The position numbers and the translations under genes are program-made. Under the pieces are notes generated by a model. The model made no database searches and was not told the DNA's origin. It saw nothing but the letters and a program-made list of their open reading frames with translations. DNA of 64,000 bases from Solanum dulcamara (Eukaryota; Streptophyta; Magnoliopsida; Solanales; Solanaceae). This document shows, piece after piece, positions 11,516 through 23,392 of this stretch. The DNA lies in the NCBI RefSeq assembly GCF_947179165.1, contig NC_077245.1:15842740-15906739 (forward strand), written 5' to 3'. Within the stretch, counting starts at the first letter, position 1. The number at the start of each line of letters is the position of its first letter.

Positions 11516-12782
11516 TTTCTTCTCTTAGAATTAATTATGAGGAAGTGTTTTGTATTATTGCTTTGCTGCTTTAACTTGTCATGCTTTGAGGAGTTAATAT
11601 ATTGAGGTATTTATAGGAGTTTTAAGGCCTTTGTTTATAGTGTCATGAAAGTTTTCATGTAACTCTAGTTGAATTTCTGAGTAATTAGGGTATGTAAGAT
11701 TAAAAGAAGATTATTATTAATATGTGAGTGTGGATTTTAGATATTTTTATCTAAAGGCCAACAAAGAGAAAATGAAGTTTTTGTACTGCATTTCATTTTT
11801 TGAGTAAAAAAAAAAAACAATTGTTGAATGATTTTGGTGACCAAATAAAAAAAAGATTTGGTAGGTAATTTTCATAATTTGAATGACCATCCAAGAAATG
11901 AACTCTTTGTTTGTGTCGTTGATCCAAGGAAACTACGTATTCACTGTTCAAGCTAATTAATTACAAAAAACTGTTTTTTATTTTATTTTTTCTTGCATGG
12001 AATATGTGTTTGTGTGGATGTGTGGGTTCGGATTGTTCATTTTAATATGAAGTCATGTGTGCGTGGATGAGACAGGAAATTAGAAATTTAATTTTCATGC
12101 TAAATTACTGAAAACTATTGTTAGTGTGGGTTTGTAGATTAATTAGGATTACTCCTATCTAATTTTTTTCCATGTGTATTTATTAATTCTCAGTTGACGA
12201 CGAAATTCTCATACATTTCTTGGAAATATTCAAGTACTTAATACTTATGATAATAGTTTATACTTAACTAATCAAAGAGAAAATTAATTTTACTTTTCCA
12301 TTTAATTTCACTATCTTCAATATAGTGATATACCAGTTTGCCAACCAACCAAAGAGAAAATTAATTTTAATTACTTTTCCATGTAATTTTACTATCTTCA
12401 TTATCAGTTTGGCCTCGTAAAATATATAAACTATAGTTTTTTTTTCTGTAAAGAAAGTATGTTCCTATCATAATCGTACATGAAAAATTATCTTAGAACT
12501 CAAATCAGCTATATGCATTTTCAAAGATATATTGATGGCATAAAGAAACTAATATGTAAGAAATATAGGATTTAATGATTCACAAAAGATGGAGATTTAT
12601 CACAAAAGCAAAGCATACAGTTGAAGAACAAAAGTGAAAACCCACTACCACTTCAAGTTAATTCAAGGAGCAGTAAAAGAATTTTTTTTTGGATCAAGTC
12701 GGATCGATCCTCCTTTAATTGGGTTTGTATTAAAAATAGTTAAAATAAAATTACAAAAAGTTAAAATATGATTCAAGAAGTA
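11516..12782. other. Upstream region of short gene A up to the copia insertion
   Basis: AT-rich and non-coding. 11516-12195 is almost the same as 49926-50600 and 59344-60020. After about 12195 it departs from the other two blocks. The last 120 bp (TATGATTCAAGAAGTA before the copia LTR) again match 51375-51392 and 60789-60806, so the copia integration site is shared. Confidence 0.7.
11608..11615 (-). promoter_or_regulatory. TATA box of short gene A
   Basis: Minus-strand TATAAATA about 95 bp before the ATG. The same box occurs at the same distance in the other intact 53-aa copies (50018-50025, 56698-56705, 59436-59443). It is followed by a leader with no upstream ATG conserved across all copies. 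Confidence 0.55.
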
Positions 12783-12910
12783 TGTTGAAGTATAAAAGTA
12801 ATCAGCAAGCTTATGATGTGATTAGTTAGTTAATGACCTGAGCTAATTAGCTATTTGATGAGCTGTCAGTGACTTAATTAGTGAGCTGTCAGTGAGTTAG
12901 TTACACTGCT
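12783..12910 (+). repeat. Copia 1 5' LTR, 3' half deleted
   Basis: Begins TGTTGAAGTATAAAAG and follows the 255-bp LTR of copy 2 (51393-51647) until GTTACACTGCT. It then jumps directly to AGCTACAATGGCAG, which in copy 2 lies just before gag. The rest of the LTR and the PBS are deleted. Confidence 0.85.
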
Positions 12911-12917
12911 AGCTACA

Positions 12918-13763
12918 ATGGCAGTTAATGGAGGTTCAACAATAAGAACCGAAGATGGTGCAACAAACATAACAATTGTTCTTGTTATCGATCACAATCA
13001 TCCTCTCTTCCTTGGGCATATAGAAACTCCAGGTAGTTCCCTCATCTCCTTACAACTAACAAGGTCTGAGAACTATTGTCTTTGGAGTAGGTCCTTTAGG
13101 ATTGGTCTTGTAGGTCGTAACAAACTAGGATTTGTTGATGACAGGTTTCCTAAGTCGGGTTTTGAGGGAAAGGTTTGATACAGTTAATCGGTCCAGAAGT
13201 TTTCAACTATATAGAGAGATTTATACTCTAACTCAGGGTACAATGTCAATTTCTGACTATCACTCAAATTAAGGGATCTTTGGGATGAGTGTGATGCTAT
13301 CATGCCTTGTCCTAGTTGACCATTTACTAAATCGAGAAAGTTTGGTGAGCATTGTGACTATCAGAGGTTGTTACAGTTTCTCATGGGATTAAATGAGTCT
13401 TATGATTCTCCTAAAAGTCAAATTCTCATGATGAGTCCCATTCCCACAGTGAAGAAAGCCTATGCTCTATTGATTGATCAAGAGAGTCAGAGGAATCTGA
13501 CCACCTCTAGTTCAGGAATTATCGAAGGTACTGTAATGTATTCTCAAAATAATGGCCACTATAACTCTAGTGCAAGTACTTCTGGTGACAGTATCTCCAA
13601 AGGTCTTGTTTCTTATTCAGGCAATACTTCTAGTGGAGGGTATATTGGTCACACCAGTACATCTGGAGGAAACTACAAAGTTACGAAGAACCTGCTTCTA
13701 TTTGAGCATTGTAGCTGCAAAGGACACTCCAAGAGCCAATGCTATAAAATTATTGGCTATTGA
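12918..13763 (+). pseudogene. Copia 1 gag
   Basis: ATG at 12918 opens MAVNGGSTIRTEDG, matching 51767 in copy 2. A deletion of roughly 95 bp after GFE (13165) shifts the frame and stops it at 13178. The gag frame reappears at 13368-13763 with MLQFLMGLNESYDSPKSQI and a cysteine-rich end (CSCKGHSKSQCYKIIGY) that is a shortened form of the CCHC knuckle. The same shortened knuckle is in copy 2, so that loss predates the block duplication. Confidence 0.85.
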
Positions 13764-13859
13764 GCAAATTTTCAATCTAAGAGGAAACCTGTGTTTGCCA
13801 ATCAAGTTGGGCTTAATCAGGAGACTAGAAGCACTAATAATCAAAGCAATGAAGTCACA

Positions 13860-16800
13860 TGTGACACCCCGGAATTGTTTTGCTAAGATTCGAACATTTC
13901 TTCACGTGAGTGTAAACTCGGACCGGAGGACTTGAAATTTTTCACATGAGTTAGGATGAGTTCCTAAGTAATTAAAGAGCGTTAGAGGTGATGTGGGGTC
14001 ATGAAGGACCCCTAGGACCAAATCAAGCCAAAAGGTTCGTCGTGGATAAGTTTGAGGAGGAGTTTGCATGAGGGGTTGACTTCTAACGACCCTATCTTTT
14101 GATATATGACGATATGGGTAGCCCACGACCTATTAAATTAATGGTCGCCGAGTCTTCTTTCCAACGCCACCAAGAATGTAAATTTTGGAGTTTGGAGTCG
14201 AAAGGTATGACGATCCTAAGATGAAGTAGCACAGTAGAGATTTTCAGGCCTGGGTTGCAATTGCTGGAAAACTGGGCTGGGCGCCGCAGTGGTGCGATGC
14301 GCCACTATCGCGCCAGAAACATGACTCAGTAGTTTGGGCTCTAGCGCGGCGCGCCACTAAAAGGTGTGCAGGGTTTTTCAAGCCAATTTCTAGAACCCAG
14401 AAAATATTGGCCTTGGCGCTGTAAGGGCGTGACGCGCCACTATCGCGCCAAGAATGTGCCTCAGTAGTTGGGTCCTTGGCACGGCGCGCCACTACGAGGT
14501 GTGCAGGTTTTAGGCGTAATCAGCCTGGCGCTGCAAGGGCGCGACGCGCCACTATCGCGCCAGGTGCATTTTTAGCCTATTTTCAGAACTTTTGGGGAGG
14601 GGTAATTTGGGAACTTACCCAAATTATATATGTATCAGCCCTAACACATTTTGAGATCATTTTCAATCCCTCACTCTCTCTCTCTAAAAGCCCTAGGAGC
14701 TTCTCTCTCTCTCTTCTTCCTCTTCTCCATTTCCAACAAGAAGAGTCCAAGAGCTTCAAGATTTGAGTCCTCCATTGAATACCCAACATCAAGGTCTCTT
14801 CAAGGTCTTCACAAGGTATGTAAGGCTAACCTAAAATATGGATGGAGTTCTTCCATATGCCCATAGATGTGTTGGTTAGGAGTTGTGAAAGAGTTGCACC
14901 TTCTAGAAAGGTTTTCTTGAAAGTTTTCCCTAAACTATGGAATGTTTTTAGATACAAATGGTTGATTGATGATTTTAAGGACTTGAGTTACTAAATAGTT
15001 ATTTTTCATATTATTAACTACAAATGTATCTTTGTATATAGATTTATAGGTATTGACGATATTCTTGAGTTGAGTTTTGTTGAGAGTATGAGTTTATGTT
15101 TCATTCACATGAACCTAAGATGAGATTTTTTGTCATAAATGTCTTGAGGTTGAGATGGAATAAAATAAGGATTTCGGAGTGGATGTTTGACGATTGATGT
15201 GATGATGATATTTGATGATGATGTGATGATAATGTTTGATGATGATGTGAATGATGATATATGATGATGATGTTTGATGATGATGTGAATGATGATATTT
15301 GACGATGATGTAAATGAAGAGGTTATGTTGATGAGGATGTTATGTGATGAAGTGGATTGGAGTCTAATGTGATTTTGTGGTATATGATGTGCATAATTTG
15401 AGTTGATTGGAGTCTTAGGAATGTTTTGAAAATAAATGATCTTTTGAGGAGGAGCTTTAAATAAATTATTTGTGAACCTTTTTGCATAAATTATTTATAC
15501 ACTATTTTGAGTCTAAAGAATCATTAGTTTCATCTTCGATTTAGAAAGGAGTTTAAGTATGAGTTGAGTATGAGGAGCCTTTAAATGAGTTGAGTATTTT
15601 TACATTAAAGTATCTATTTTGAGTTTGAGTTGAGGAGTTAAAATTATGTTTTAATATACATAATATTTTCTGCATTCATCGAGTTGAGATTGTACAAGTT
15701 TTAAAGAGAACAGTTTGATGACTTGAGTTGGGTTTTGAAAGGAGTCTAATGAGACTTTCCCTTATGAGTTAATTGAGTTGAAATGAGAACAGAGTTGATG
15801 AGGTGGCAATGTTCCACATGAAACTAGCCGTGAGGGCTTGTTTGAGATGATTGGAGGAGTTTTATGAGCATAGAGTCATGGGAGGAGTATCAAGCACCGA
15901 GGCGGGTGAGAGTACAGTCCATATTTGAACCCCAGAAAACTACGCTGCTAACGTAGGTAGGGATGGAACCGTTAAAGTCGGATGCTTCCCGTGGGATCGA
16001 ACCGTTAAAGTCGAATGTTTCCCATTTTTATTGTCCTGAAATGATAGGACTTGACTAATCGATGGTATCCATGATTAGGGAGGCGTTCATGCCCTGGTAA
16101 GGTATGGATGGACGTGGCAACGACGTTTGATTGTTGTACTATCACTGGCTCATAAGTGATGGTTGTCGGATAAGAGAAACTCCCATTTATGTCTTGATAG
16201 TGCTCTGAGTCAGTTGAGTTGAGTGGATTATGAGTTGGTCCTGTCTAAACTATTTCTTGTTAGACTTAGGACACTTGAGTGAGTTGTTACATATTTATTA
16301 AGTTGAGTCCTTTGAGTTGAATTGTAAAACATTGCATAATTTAATTTGCATATTTACTGAGTTGAGTTCTTTGAGCTGATTGTTGAGTTGAATGTTGAGT
16401 AGATTGTATATGGTCAGATTGGAATAGATGAATTATGATTGGATTGAATAGAGTGGTATGTGACTAGATTGGATTTGATTATTGAGTTGATTGTTGAGTT
16501 GAGTGTATATAATCGGATTGTACATGATTGAAAGGAATCGAATTGTAAATGATTTGGTTGAACTGTACTATACATAATTGGATTGGATTGTATGGTATAT
16601 GATTTGTCTCTGTCTAAACTGTATCCTTACTTTAGATTTACGACGCTTTATTTGAGTCCCTCTTATCTTCTTGAGTTGAGATATTTGAACCAGCGTTACT
16701 CTTCCTTAAGGTATGTTTCATTCTGCCATTTTACATACCATTACATTCCACGTACTGACGCCATTTGGCCTGCATCGTTTCATAATGCAGAGACAGGTTT

Positions 16801-17266
16801 ACGAGATCATCAATAGGAGCATCATTGGGGATCTATTCGCACTCAGCATATTGGTGAGTCCTCCCCTATATTCGGAGGACACCATTTATGTATTCTTGCA
16901 TCGAGTTAGCCCTTTTTCATTTTGAGTGGAGGTAGCCATGAATATGTCATTGGCACCAATTAGATAGTAGTGATAGAGGCTTCATAGACTAGATAGTGAT
17001 GAGTCGATTGAGTATTTCTATCCTTGAGTTATTCTTGTCAAACTATTTTTAAATGACAAATATTTTAGTTGATCTGTCGGCCCATGGCCTTTATTATTTG
17101 AGTTGGATGGGTGATTTGAGTTGCCCGCTAAATTATTCTTTATTTTTAAACTTTCCACTGAATGAATGAATGAACGGATATGTGATCAAGCTATGTAGTT
17201 CGCTTGGGAGCCAGAAATGGTTTCTGAGTGTCGGTTACGTCTAGGGTACCCTCCCGGGACGTGACA
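13860..17266 (+). mobile_element. Solo Del/Tekay-type LTR inside copia 1
   Basis: A 3407-bp LTR running TGTGACACCCCGG to CGTGACA, flanked by perfect 5-bp TSDs TCACA (13855-13859 and 17267-17271). It has no PBS, PPT or coding region, so it is the product of LTR-LTR recombination of a full element. Inside it are the GC-rich palindromic array (about 14277-14562), TATA (about 14624), CT-rich leader, donor-like AAGGTATGTAAGG (GT at 14816) and a GAT-rich stretch (15180-15320). Confidence 0.93.
15180..15320. repeat. GATGAT-rich imperfect microsatellite in the solo LTR
   Basis: Irregular runs of gatgatgat/gatgatgtg with scattered changes. A shorter version occurs at the same relative place in the related solo LTR at 46520-46640, so it is a feature of this LTR subfamily that varies in length. 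Confidence 0.8.
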
Positions 17267-17280
17267 TCACAACTTTTAGG

Positions 17281-17570
17281 TCACCTGCTAGTGCCTTCTT
17301 TACTCAGGATTAATACAATCAAATCCTTCATCTGCTATCTATATCGGATGGTGAGCATACTGAGGAATCTGTTGCTGATGTAGCATCTATCAATAATGCA
17401 GGTAGTTCTCTTAGTGCTCTTACTTGTACACATGAAGATAGAAACTGGATAGTAGATTCTGGAGTTACTCATCATATAACCTCTAACCTGATGGTTTTAG
17501 ATCAGCTAGGAAAGCTTCTGCTGCATCTTCCAAATAGTAAAGTTATGGCAGCCTCACATGTTGGCTGAAC
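17281..17570 (+). pseudogene. Copia 1 protease
   Basis: Contains WIVDSGVTHHITSN with the catalytic D-S-G at 17455-17463. This is the retropepsin-like active site typical of copia. The upstream part is separated from gag by the solo LTR and stop codons occur after it, so no product is expected. Confidence 0.85.
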
Positions 17571-17853
17571 CTGTATTCTTGCCAACCAACCTATATCTAA
17601 TGTGCTATTCATACCTGACTTTAAGTTTAACGTATGATATGCATCAAAGATCACTAAAGAGTTATAATGTAAGATTGGTTTCTTCCTTGACTTTTGTATT
17701 TTTTAGGACTTTTCCACTGATCAGGTGAAAGGAATTGGTAATGAAGAGCTTGGACTCTATATACTATAGGAAGGACCAAAACACATTCCAAAATAGCTGG
17801 TCAATAGGAGTAGAAGTTATGTTGAGTCTGTTTCAAAGTCTAAGTCAATTGAT

Positions 17854-18724
17854 GTGTGGCACAAAAGATTAGGTCATGATTCTATTGATATAATAAAGAA
17901 GAATGCAAGTCTTATCACCTTGAGTAGTAAGGATCAATCTCATTGCTCTGTATGTGCACTAGTTAGACACATAAAATTACCGTTCCCACGTAGTAATCAT
18001 ATATCCAAAGCTGTATTTGAACTGCTGTATTGTGATATTTGAGGACCTTATAGATTTCCAACTCATAATAAGAAGAGGTTTTTTGTGACAACTGTGGATG
18101 ATTTTAGCAGATACACATGGATATTCTTGGTTGCCTCTAAAGCTGACATCATAGTAGTAATCAAATATTTTCTAAAACAAGTGCAAAATTTATTTTCCAC
18201 TAGTGTTAAGACCCTGAGAACTGATAATGGCTGTGAGCTTTTTAACAATGATGTTCAAAATCTACTAAGTGAATTGGGCATTACTCATCAGAGCACTTGT
18301 GTGTATACACCCCAGCAAAATAGGATTGCTGAAAGGAAACACAAAACAATTTTTAGGCCATGGCTAGGTCGCAGAGATTTCAAGCCTCCATACCACTAAG
18401 ATACTGAGGTGAGTGTGTTAATTGCTGTGTGAAAAGATTTCTATCTAAAGTACTTGCTTGCAAGTCTCCTTTTGAGAAGTTATATTTGCATCCTCCATCT
18501 TGGCACATCTCAGAGCATTTGGATGCCTGTGTTATGCTGCCTATCCCAAGGTTACTGATAAATTCTCATCCAGGTCTATTCTTGTAGTGTTTATAGGCTA
18601 TTCCTCCTTCCAAAAGAGATACATTCTATATGATCTTCATGCTCACAACTTCTTTGTCAACAGACATGTAGTTTTTAGGAAGAGCTATTTCCTTTTAAAC
18701 ACATGCATACTTCCTCTAATCTAA
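17854..18724 (+). pseudogene. Copia 1 integrase
   Basis: Pre-integrase and zinc-binding part WHKRLGHDS ... HCSVCALVRH (17854-18042) ends in a stop. The catalytic core follows (18085-18399) with DDFSRYTWIF and LRTDNGCELF, two of the three DDE acidic positions. A further piece (18500-18724) has the copia FGCLCYA...FIGYSS segment. Stops and frame changes separate the pieces. Confidence 0.88.
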
Positions 18725-19138
18725 TATTTCTAGTTCTAGATCTAGTCTCTTCTTGTGATCCCTCCAATCTTATTCTTCTACTCTTGAGTTACCTCTTCCT
18801 GATGCCTCCTATACTATTCCTTCATTCACCACCACTATATCTTCACATGTTACTAAAGTTCCTACCACTACCACTATATCTCCACCTGAACCTCTAACTC
18901 TTGTTCTTTCTGCTCCTGTTCAATCATCTAGGAGATCAGCCAGGTCTAGTAAACCTCTTCTATGGTTATAGTACTTTGTCACTCAGACTCCAAAATCTAC
19001 CTGCACTTATCCCTTAACTAATCAAGTCATTTACTCTCATGTGTCCCCCAAATATAAGCTAGTTCTGCAGGCCTACTCAGCTCTATGTTAACCAGCTTGC
19101 TTTAAAGAGGCTGTTGCTGATCATGTTGTGTCAAAGAC

Positions 19139-19760
19139 ATGGATTTAAAAATAGTTGCACTAGAAAATAAAAATACATGGAGTATAGTTGATTTGCAACC
19201 AGGTAAGAAGGATATTGAATGTAGATGGATATACAAAATCAAGCTTCTAACTTTTGGTGAGGTAGAAAGGTTCAAAGGCAGGTTGGTTGCCAAAGGTTTC
19301 AGTCAAAAGGAACATCTTGACTATGGTGAAACTTTCAGTCCAGTTGCTAAGATGGTAATAGTAAGGTCAGTAGTAGCTCTTTCTGCATCCAAAGGTTGGT
19401 ATATCTATCAAATTGATATCCGCAATACCTTTCTTAATGGAGACTTACTTGAAGAAGTGTATATGGAGATTCCTAGTGGGTTTGCTAGACAGGGGGAGTA
19501 TCACAAGGTATGTAAACTAAACAAGTCATTGTATGGGCTGAAATAAGCACCAAGGCAATGAAATATAACGCTAACTGTGGAAATAATATGATAGGGTTCA
19601 AACAGAGCCATTATGACTACTCATTATTCACAAAATAGGTTGATGGTGACACTGTTGTGGTGCTAGTATATGTGGATGATTTGTTGGTCACATGAAGTAA
19701 TCATGAACTTTTGTGTAGTACTAGAAAGTAAATTTAGAGGAATTTTAAGATGAAGGATCT
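19139..19760 (+). pseudogene. Copia 1 reverse transcriptase
   Basis: The frame 19139-19546 has [26 protein letters not shown] and KLNKSLYGLK, then a TAA. The catalytic YVDD is at 19669-19680 in a separate piece followed by a TGA. Canonical copia RT motif order is preserved but not in one frame. Confidence 0.9.
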
Positions 19761-19897
19761 TGGGGAGCTAAAGTTCTTCCTAGGAATTAAGTTCTCCAGG
19801 ACCAGTTATGGTATAGTAATGACACAAAAAATATGCACTAGATCTAGTCTTAGAATCAGGGCTAGGTAGAGACAAACCTACATGTACACCACTGGAG

Positions 19898-20596
19898 ATG
19901 AATCAAAAACTTACATGCCTTCAGTATGATGAACATATAAAGCATGAAGGGTCACAAGGTGATAGTCTACTCTCAGATCCTACAAAGTACCAAAGACTAG
20001 TAGGAAGTCTTCTCTACCTCACAATGTCCAGACTTGATATTGCCTTTGCTGTACAAGTTTTAAGCCAGTTTATACATTGTCCTAAACAATATCACATGGA
20101 GGCAACATTGAGGGTAGTAAGGTATATCAAAAAAAATCCTGGTTTAGGGCTATTGATGCCAGCAGAACCTATTATACAACTCATTACTTATTATGACTCT
20201 AACTGAGGAGCATGTTTGGAAATAAGAAAGTCTGTCGCAGGGTATCTAGTAAAGTTTGGAGGAGGACTAATCTCTTGAAAGTCTAAGAAACAAGAAATGA
20301 TATCAAGAAGCTTAGATGAAGCAGAGTTCAAAAGCATGGCTACATGTGCAGAAGAGATAACTTGGTTGGCAGGCCTATTCAAAGAACTGGGAGTCAGTGT
20401 GAAGCTTCCTTTGAACATGATATGTGACAGCAAGGCAACTATACAAATTGCCTCCAATCTCATCTTTCATGAAAGGACAAAGCACATAGACATTGATTGT
20501 CACTTTGTAAGAGAAAGGATCTGTCAAGGCATTTTGAAAACTGAACATATAAGTACTAAACATCAACTAGCTGACTTACTCACCAAGAGTTTATGA
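19898..20596 (+). pseudogene. Copia 1 RNase H
   Basis: Frames 19898-20206 and 20297-20596 contain YQRLVGSLLYLTMSRLDIAF, EAEFKSMATCAEEITWL, CDSKATIQIASN and TKHIDIDCHFVRERICQG, ending ADLLTKSL. The two frames are split by stops around 20205 and 20278. Confidence 0.9.
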
Positions 20597-20656
20597 AAGG
20601 TTCAACACAACCTACTACTGAGCAGGCTTGGAATGAAGAATATCTTTCAACCATAA

Positions 20657-20669
20657 GCTTGAGGAGGAG
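20657..20669 (+). other. Copia 1 polypurine tract
   Basis: GCTTGAGGAGGAG lies directly before the 3' LTR start. Priming of plus-strand DNA at this purine run is the known role in LTR elements. Confidence 0.85.
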
Positions 20670-20915
20670 TGTTGAATTATAAAAGTAATCAGCAAGCTTA
20701 TGGTGTGATTAGTTAGTTAATGACCTGAGTTAGTTAGCTATATGATGAGATGTCAGTTCAGTGAGTTAGTTACATTGCTGTATAAATATATCCAATGCAT
20801 TTGTCCACATTCAATGTATCATCATATTTTCTAATTCAATGAAATCCTCTCCTTCTTCCTTTAGCTTCCTCTCTATAGTTTTGTAATTAGTTAGACTCCT
20901 GCAATGGAGTTATCA
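20670..20915 (+). repeat. Copia 1 3' LTR
   Basis: 246 bp from TGTTGAATTATAAAAG to GGAGTTATCA. It matches the 255-bp LTRs at 51393 and 60807 with small indels, so it is a complete LTR. ATGTA follows, the right TSD. Confidence 0.9.
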
Positions 20916-21405
20916 ATGTATATAATAACTTAGGTTAGATGAAAAGCTTTGATACCATGAAAAGATTATTGAATAATATTAAGTTTAAAAAATACAACTC
21001 TTTATATTTTCTCTTCTTGCTTCTTCTCTACATGAGGCAGTGACGTCGTTATATAGCTATGCCTTTTTTATTTAGATTGAGATTGGACTCTATATATAAC
21101 TTCGAACATGGTATGTCTAATTTTATCCGAACTAGTACATGTGCAAAAAAAAAGGAGGGGCACAAATTAAATGACAGTGTTAAAAATGGGTATCCGTGCA
21201 CTTCACGCCACTTGTGAACAAACGTTATTTATCCTATTATAAGTTACACTTAACAACAAGAATGAAGAGTACTACAAATTGATCTTTGGGACAGTAAGCA
21301 TGGAAGAACAACGAAGAGAACCATAAATAGAAAGTCATAATATTAATACATAGTATTTAGTAGAAATGAAAGGTTATTGTGCGTGCATAGAAGGAGATAA
21401 TGAAG
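20916..21405. other. Non-coding flank 3' of short gene E
   Basis: AT-rich. Part of it (about 21030-21230) resembles 10495-10960, which flanks gene A in the same orientation. This suggests an older duplication of the whole gene unit that predates the block duplication. Confidence 0.6.
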
Positions 21406-21609
21406 TCAAGTGGAATCATCACGAGGATTGATCTTCTTCTTCTTGTTATCTTTCTTAAAAGCAGAAGAAGCAACTTGAATTAATTTTTCGGCCATCATCT
21501 TTTGCACCAACTTCTTCTTTGCTGGAAATACACTCCCACTTTTTGCTTTAGCACCATTATTATTCTCATTATTGTTTCCCATTCCTCCGCGGCGGTTTGC
21601 TTCAGACAT
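21406..21609 (-). CDS. Short lysine-rich GSVFP-family protein, copy E (67 aa, diverged)
   Basis: Minus-strand ORF of 67 codons from ATG at 21609 to TGA at 21406. It has an Arg/Gly/Asn-rich head (NRRGGMGNNNENNNG), then SGSVFPAKKKLVQKMMAEK, ASSAFKKDNKKKK and a tail ending RDDST. The order GSVFP, basic run, Val-x-x-Met, Phe-Lys, poly-Lys, Asn-Pro is shared with the 53-aa copies, so it is a diverged paralogue. A TATATATA-type box lies about 100 bp upstream (about 21710-21717). Its upstream region (21610-22260) resembles those of copies F and C. The function is unknown; the family appears soluble and basic. Confidence 0.55.
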   Translation of the reverse strand: MSEANRRGGMGNNNENNNGAKAKSGSVFPAKKKLVQKMMAEKLIQVASSAFKKDNKKKKINPRDDST

Positions 21610-23392
21610 TTTTCTTTCTTTCTTTTTTTGGACTTTAATTATCGATCTTTGTTTTTTAATTTTGCTTCTAAGCTTGATGTGTTACGTTGGCCAAAATTAT
21701 GATGGTATGTATATATAGAGGCAGTTTTAATAGTAGTAAATTATGTTGATATTTCTCTTCCATTGTATGTGACAGTTTTTCATATTTTCTCCTACATTTC
21801 CTAATTGATAATTTGAGGCTAGATTTTTATGTTACTCGGTTTATTCTTCTTCTTTGTTATTTCTCTCAATCAATTTCAATCTCTATTGTGTGTGTGTTTT
21901 GTGGTTGTCGTGGTCGTCTGTGTGTGTGCATGGACAAAATAACCACCATAGAGACTACCTAATAATTAATGTAAGTGTGCAATTCTTTGGAAGCTAAGTA
22001 TCAAGGAAAAAACATGGTCATTTTATATTTCATTTGGTAACATGTAAGAAATACAAGAAATATTATGATTTACCAATTTTATTCATGCTTCTTTAATTTG
22101 TGTGTTGATGGGTCAGGTGATTGCTCTGAAGCTAATGTTTTCCATAAAACCGAGTGATGATTGCATTTGTCAAATCTCATGTGTGAAAGAGGACATCGAT
22201 CACATACTACTTCTATGACAATTCAAAAGAAATTTACACAATCTAAGTCTTGTAAGGTAATTCACTTTTAAGAAAAATGTCATAAATTTATTACCGATAT
22301 TAACCTAAATGTACCCATACTAAGAAAAATTAGTATGGCATTAAATTAAATATTGAAAAATAAATTTGTTATGTTTAAGAGGCATAGTTTGATGTTTCTA
22401 TAATGTTGTTGTATCGTTAGTTTCTGTTAGTGATAGATATTTACAATGAACATTAAATGATATCTTTTGATAAAACAATAACACTATCATACATTAAACT
22501 AAAATAATAATAATAATAATGTAAAAAATCTTTGTATCGTCAATGCACACATATTAGATCCTTAAAATTTCATATAGAAATGATAATAGGGTGAGAGTAA
22601 GTAGGTAGTATTTCGCTACTTCTCTATGATGGTAGTGAGAGAGGAAAAACAATTTTTATATAAATGAATTCTTTTAGATTAAATATTACTCCTTTTTGAG
22701 ATATTTTTTTTATTACAATCTATAATATAATTTGCCATGAAATTACCTATTATTTTTTTCATCTCTCTCCTTCTCCTCCTACCCCTGATTTCAACTAATT
22801 AAATACTCTTTGATTAAATTTTTTTCGTTCCTTTTATGGAGTTCATTTCAAGATTCTTTCTTTTCTTTATCTTATCAAATTTATCTATTTTCATAATTTT
22901 TTTCTTTTATTTTCTATTTCAGTTCGGTTTGTTGTTCTCTGTTTTGGACAAAAAAGGGGATTTCCGTCCTACTTTTTTAATTTAGTTCTTTTGTATTGTT
23001 GCATGTTCTTGGAAGATGCGAACAGTGGATTAACGATTTTGTATTGATTTATTTTGATTTTGTAAAGATCTATTTTGATTCAATATTATCTTCTAATTAT
23101 TTCTCCCAGAAGAAGCATAAGCCTGGCAGAACCACAAACGACCACCGCTGCAACGAGTGCGGTGTAGACACCAGCACAATTCGAATAGTTGTAATACAAT
23201 TCGAATTCAATGTTATATATTGTTATAATTCGATTGTTGTTTTTTCAACCAATGTAATACATTTCTAACAATGTAAATTAATTTAAATAGTATTGGAATG
23301 TTTTAAATTCACACATAATACTTATAATACATTTGTATTAACAATATTTTAGTTATATATTTACCACATGCATTAAAACATGTGTAACACCC
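21610..23392. other. Upstream of gene E and intergenic DNA
   Basis: 21610-22470 aligns with 55425-55990 and with the 57060-57970 region (minus the SINE), that is, the 5' flanks of copies F and C. 22505-22521 is a short (TAA)n run. From about 22550 to 23392 I see AT-rich unique-looking sequence and no credible gene. Confidence 0.6.

Larger units (their letters stand above)
12783..20915 (+). mobile_element. Ty1/copia element 1, decayed, split by a solo LTR
   Basis: Partial 5' LTR (12783-12910), gag, protease, integrase, RT and RNase H in copia order, PPT and a 3' LTR (20670-20915). The left flank AAGTA (12778-12782) and right flank ATGTA (20916-20920) are a 5-bp TSD with one change. A 3.4-kb gypsy solo LTR interrupts the gag-protease region. 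Every domain has stops, so it is inactive. The RNase H motif HFVRERICQG and YVDD place it in Ty1/copia; I do not assign a clade firmly. Confidence 0.9.

Noticed and set aside
11387..11605. Plus-strand 72-codon ORF repeated at 49797-50015 and 59215-59433
   Set aside because: It is antisense to the short GSVFP gene and is shared only because the blocks are recent duplicates. It ends in the promoter side of the minus gene, and the diverged copy E does not keep it.
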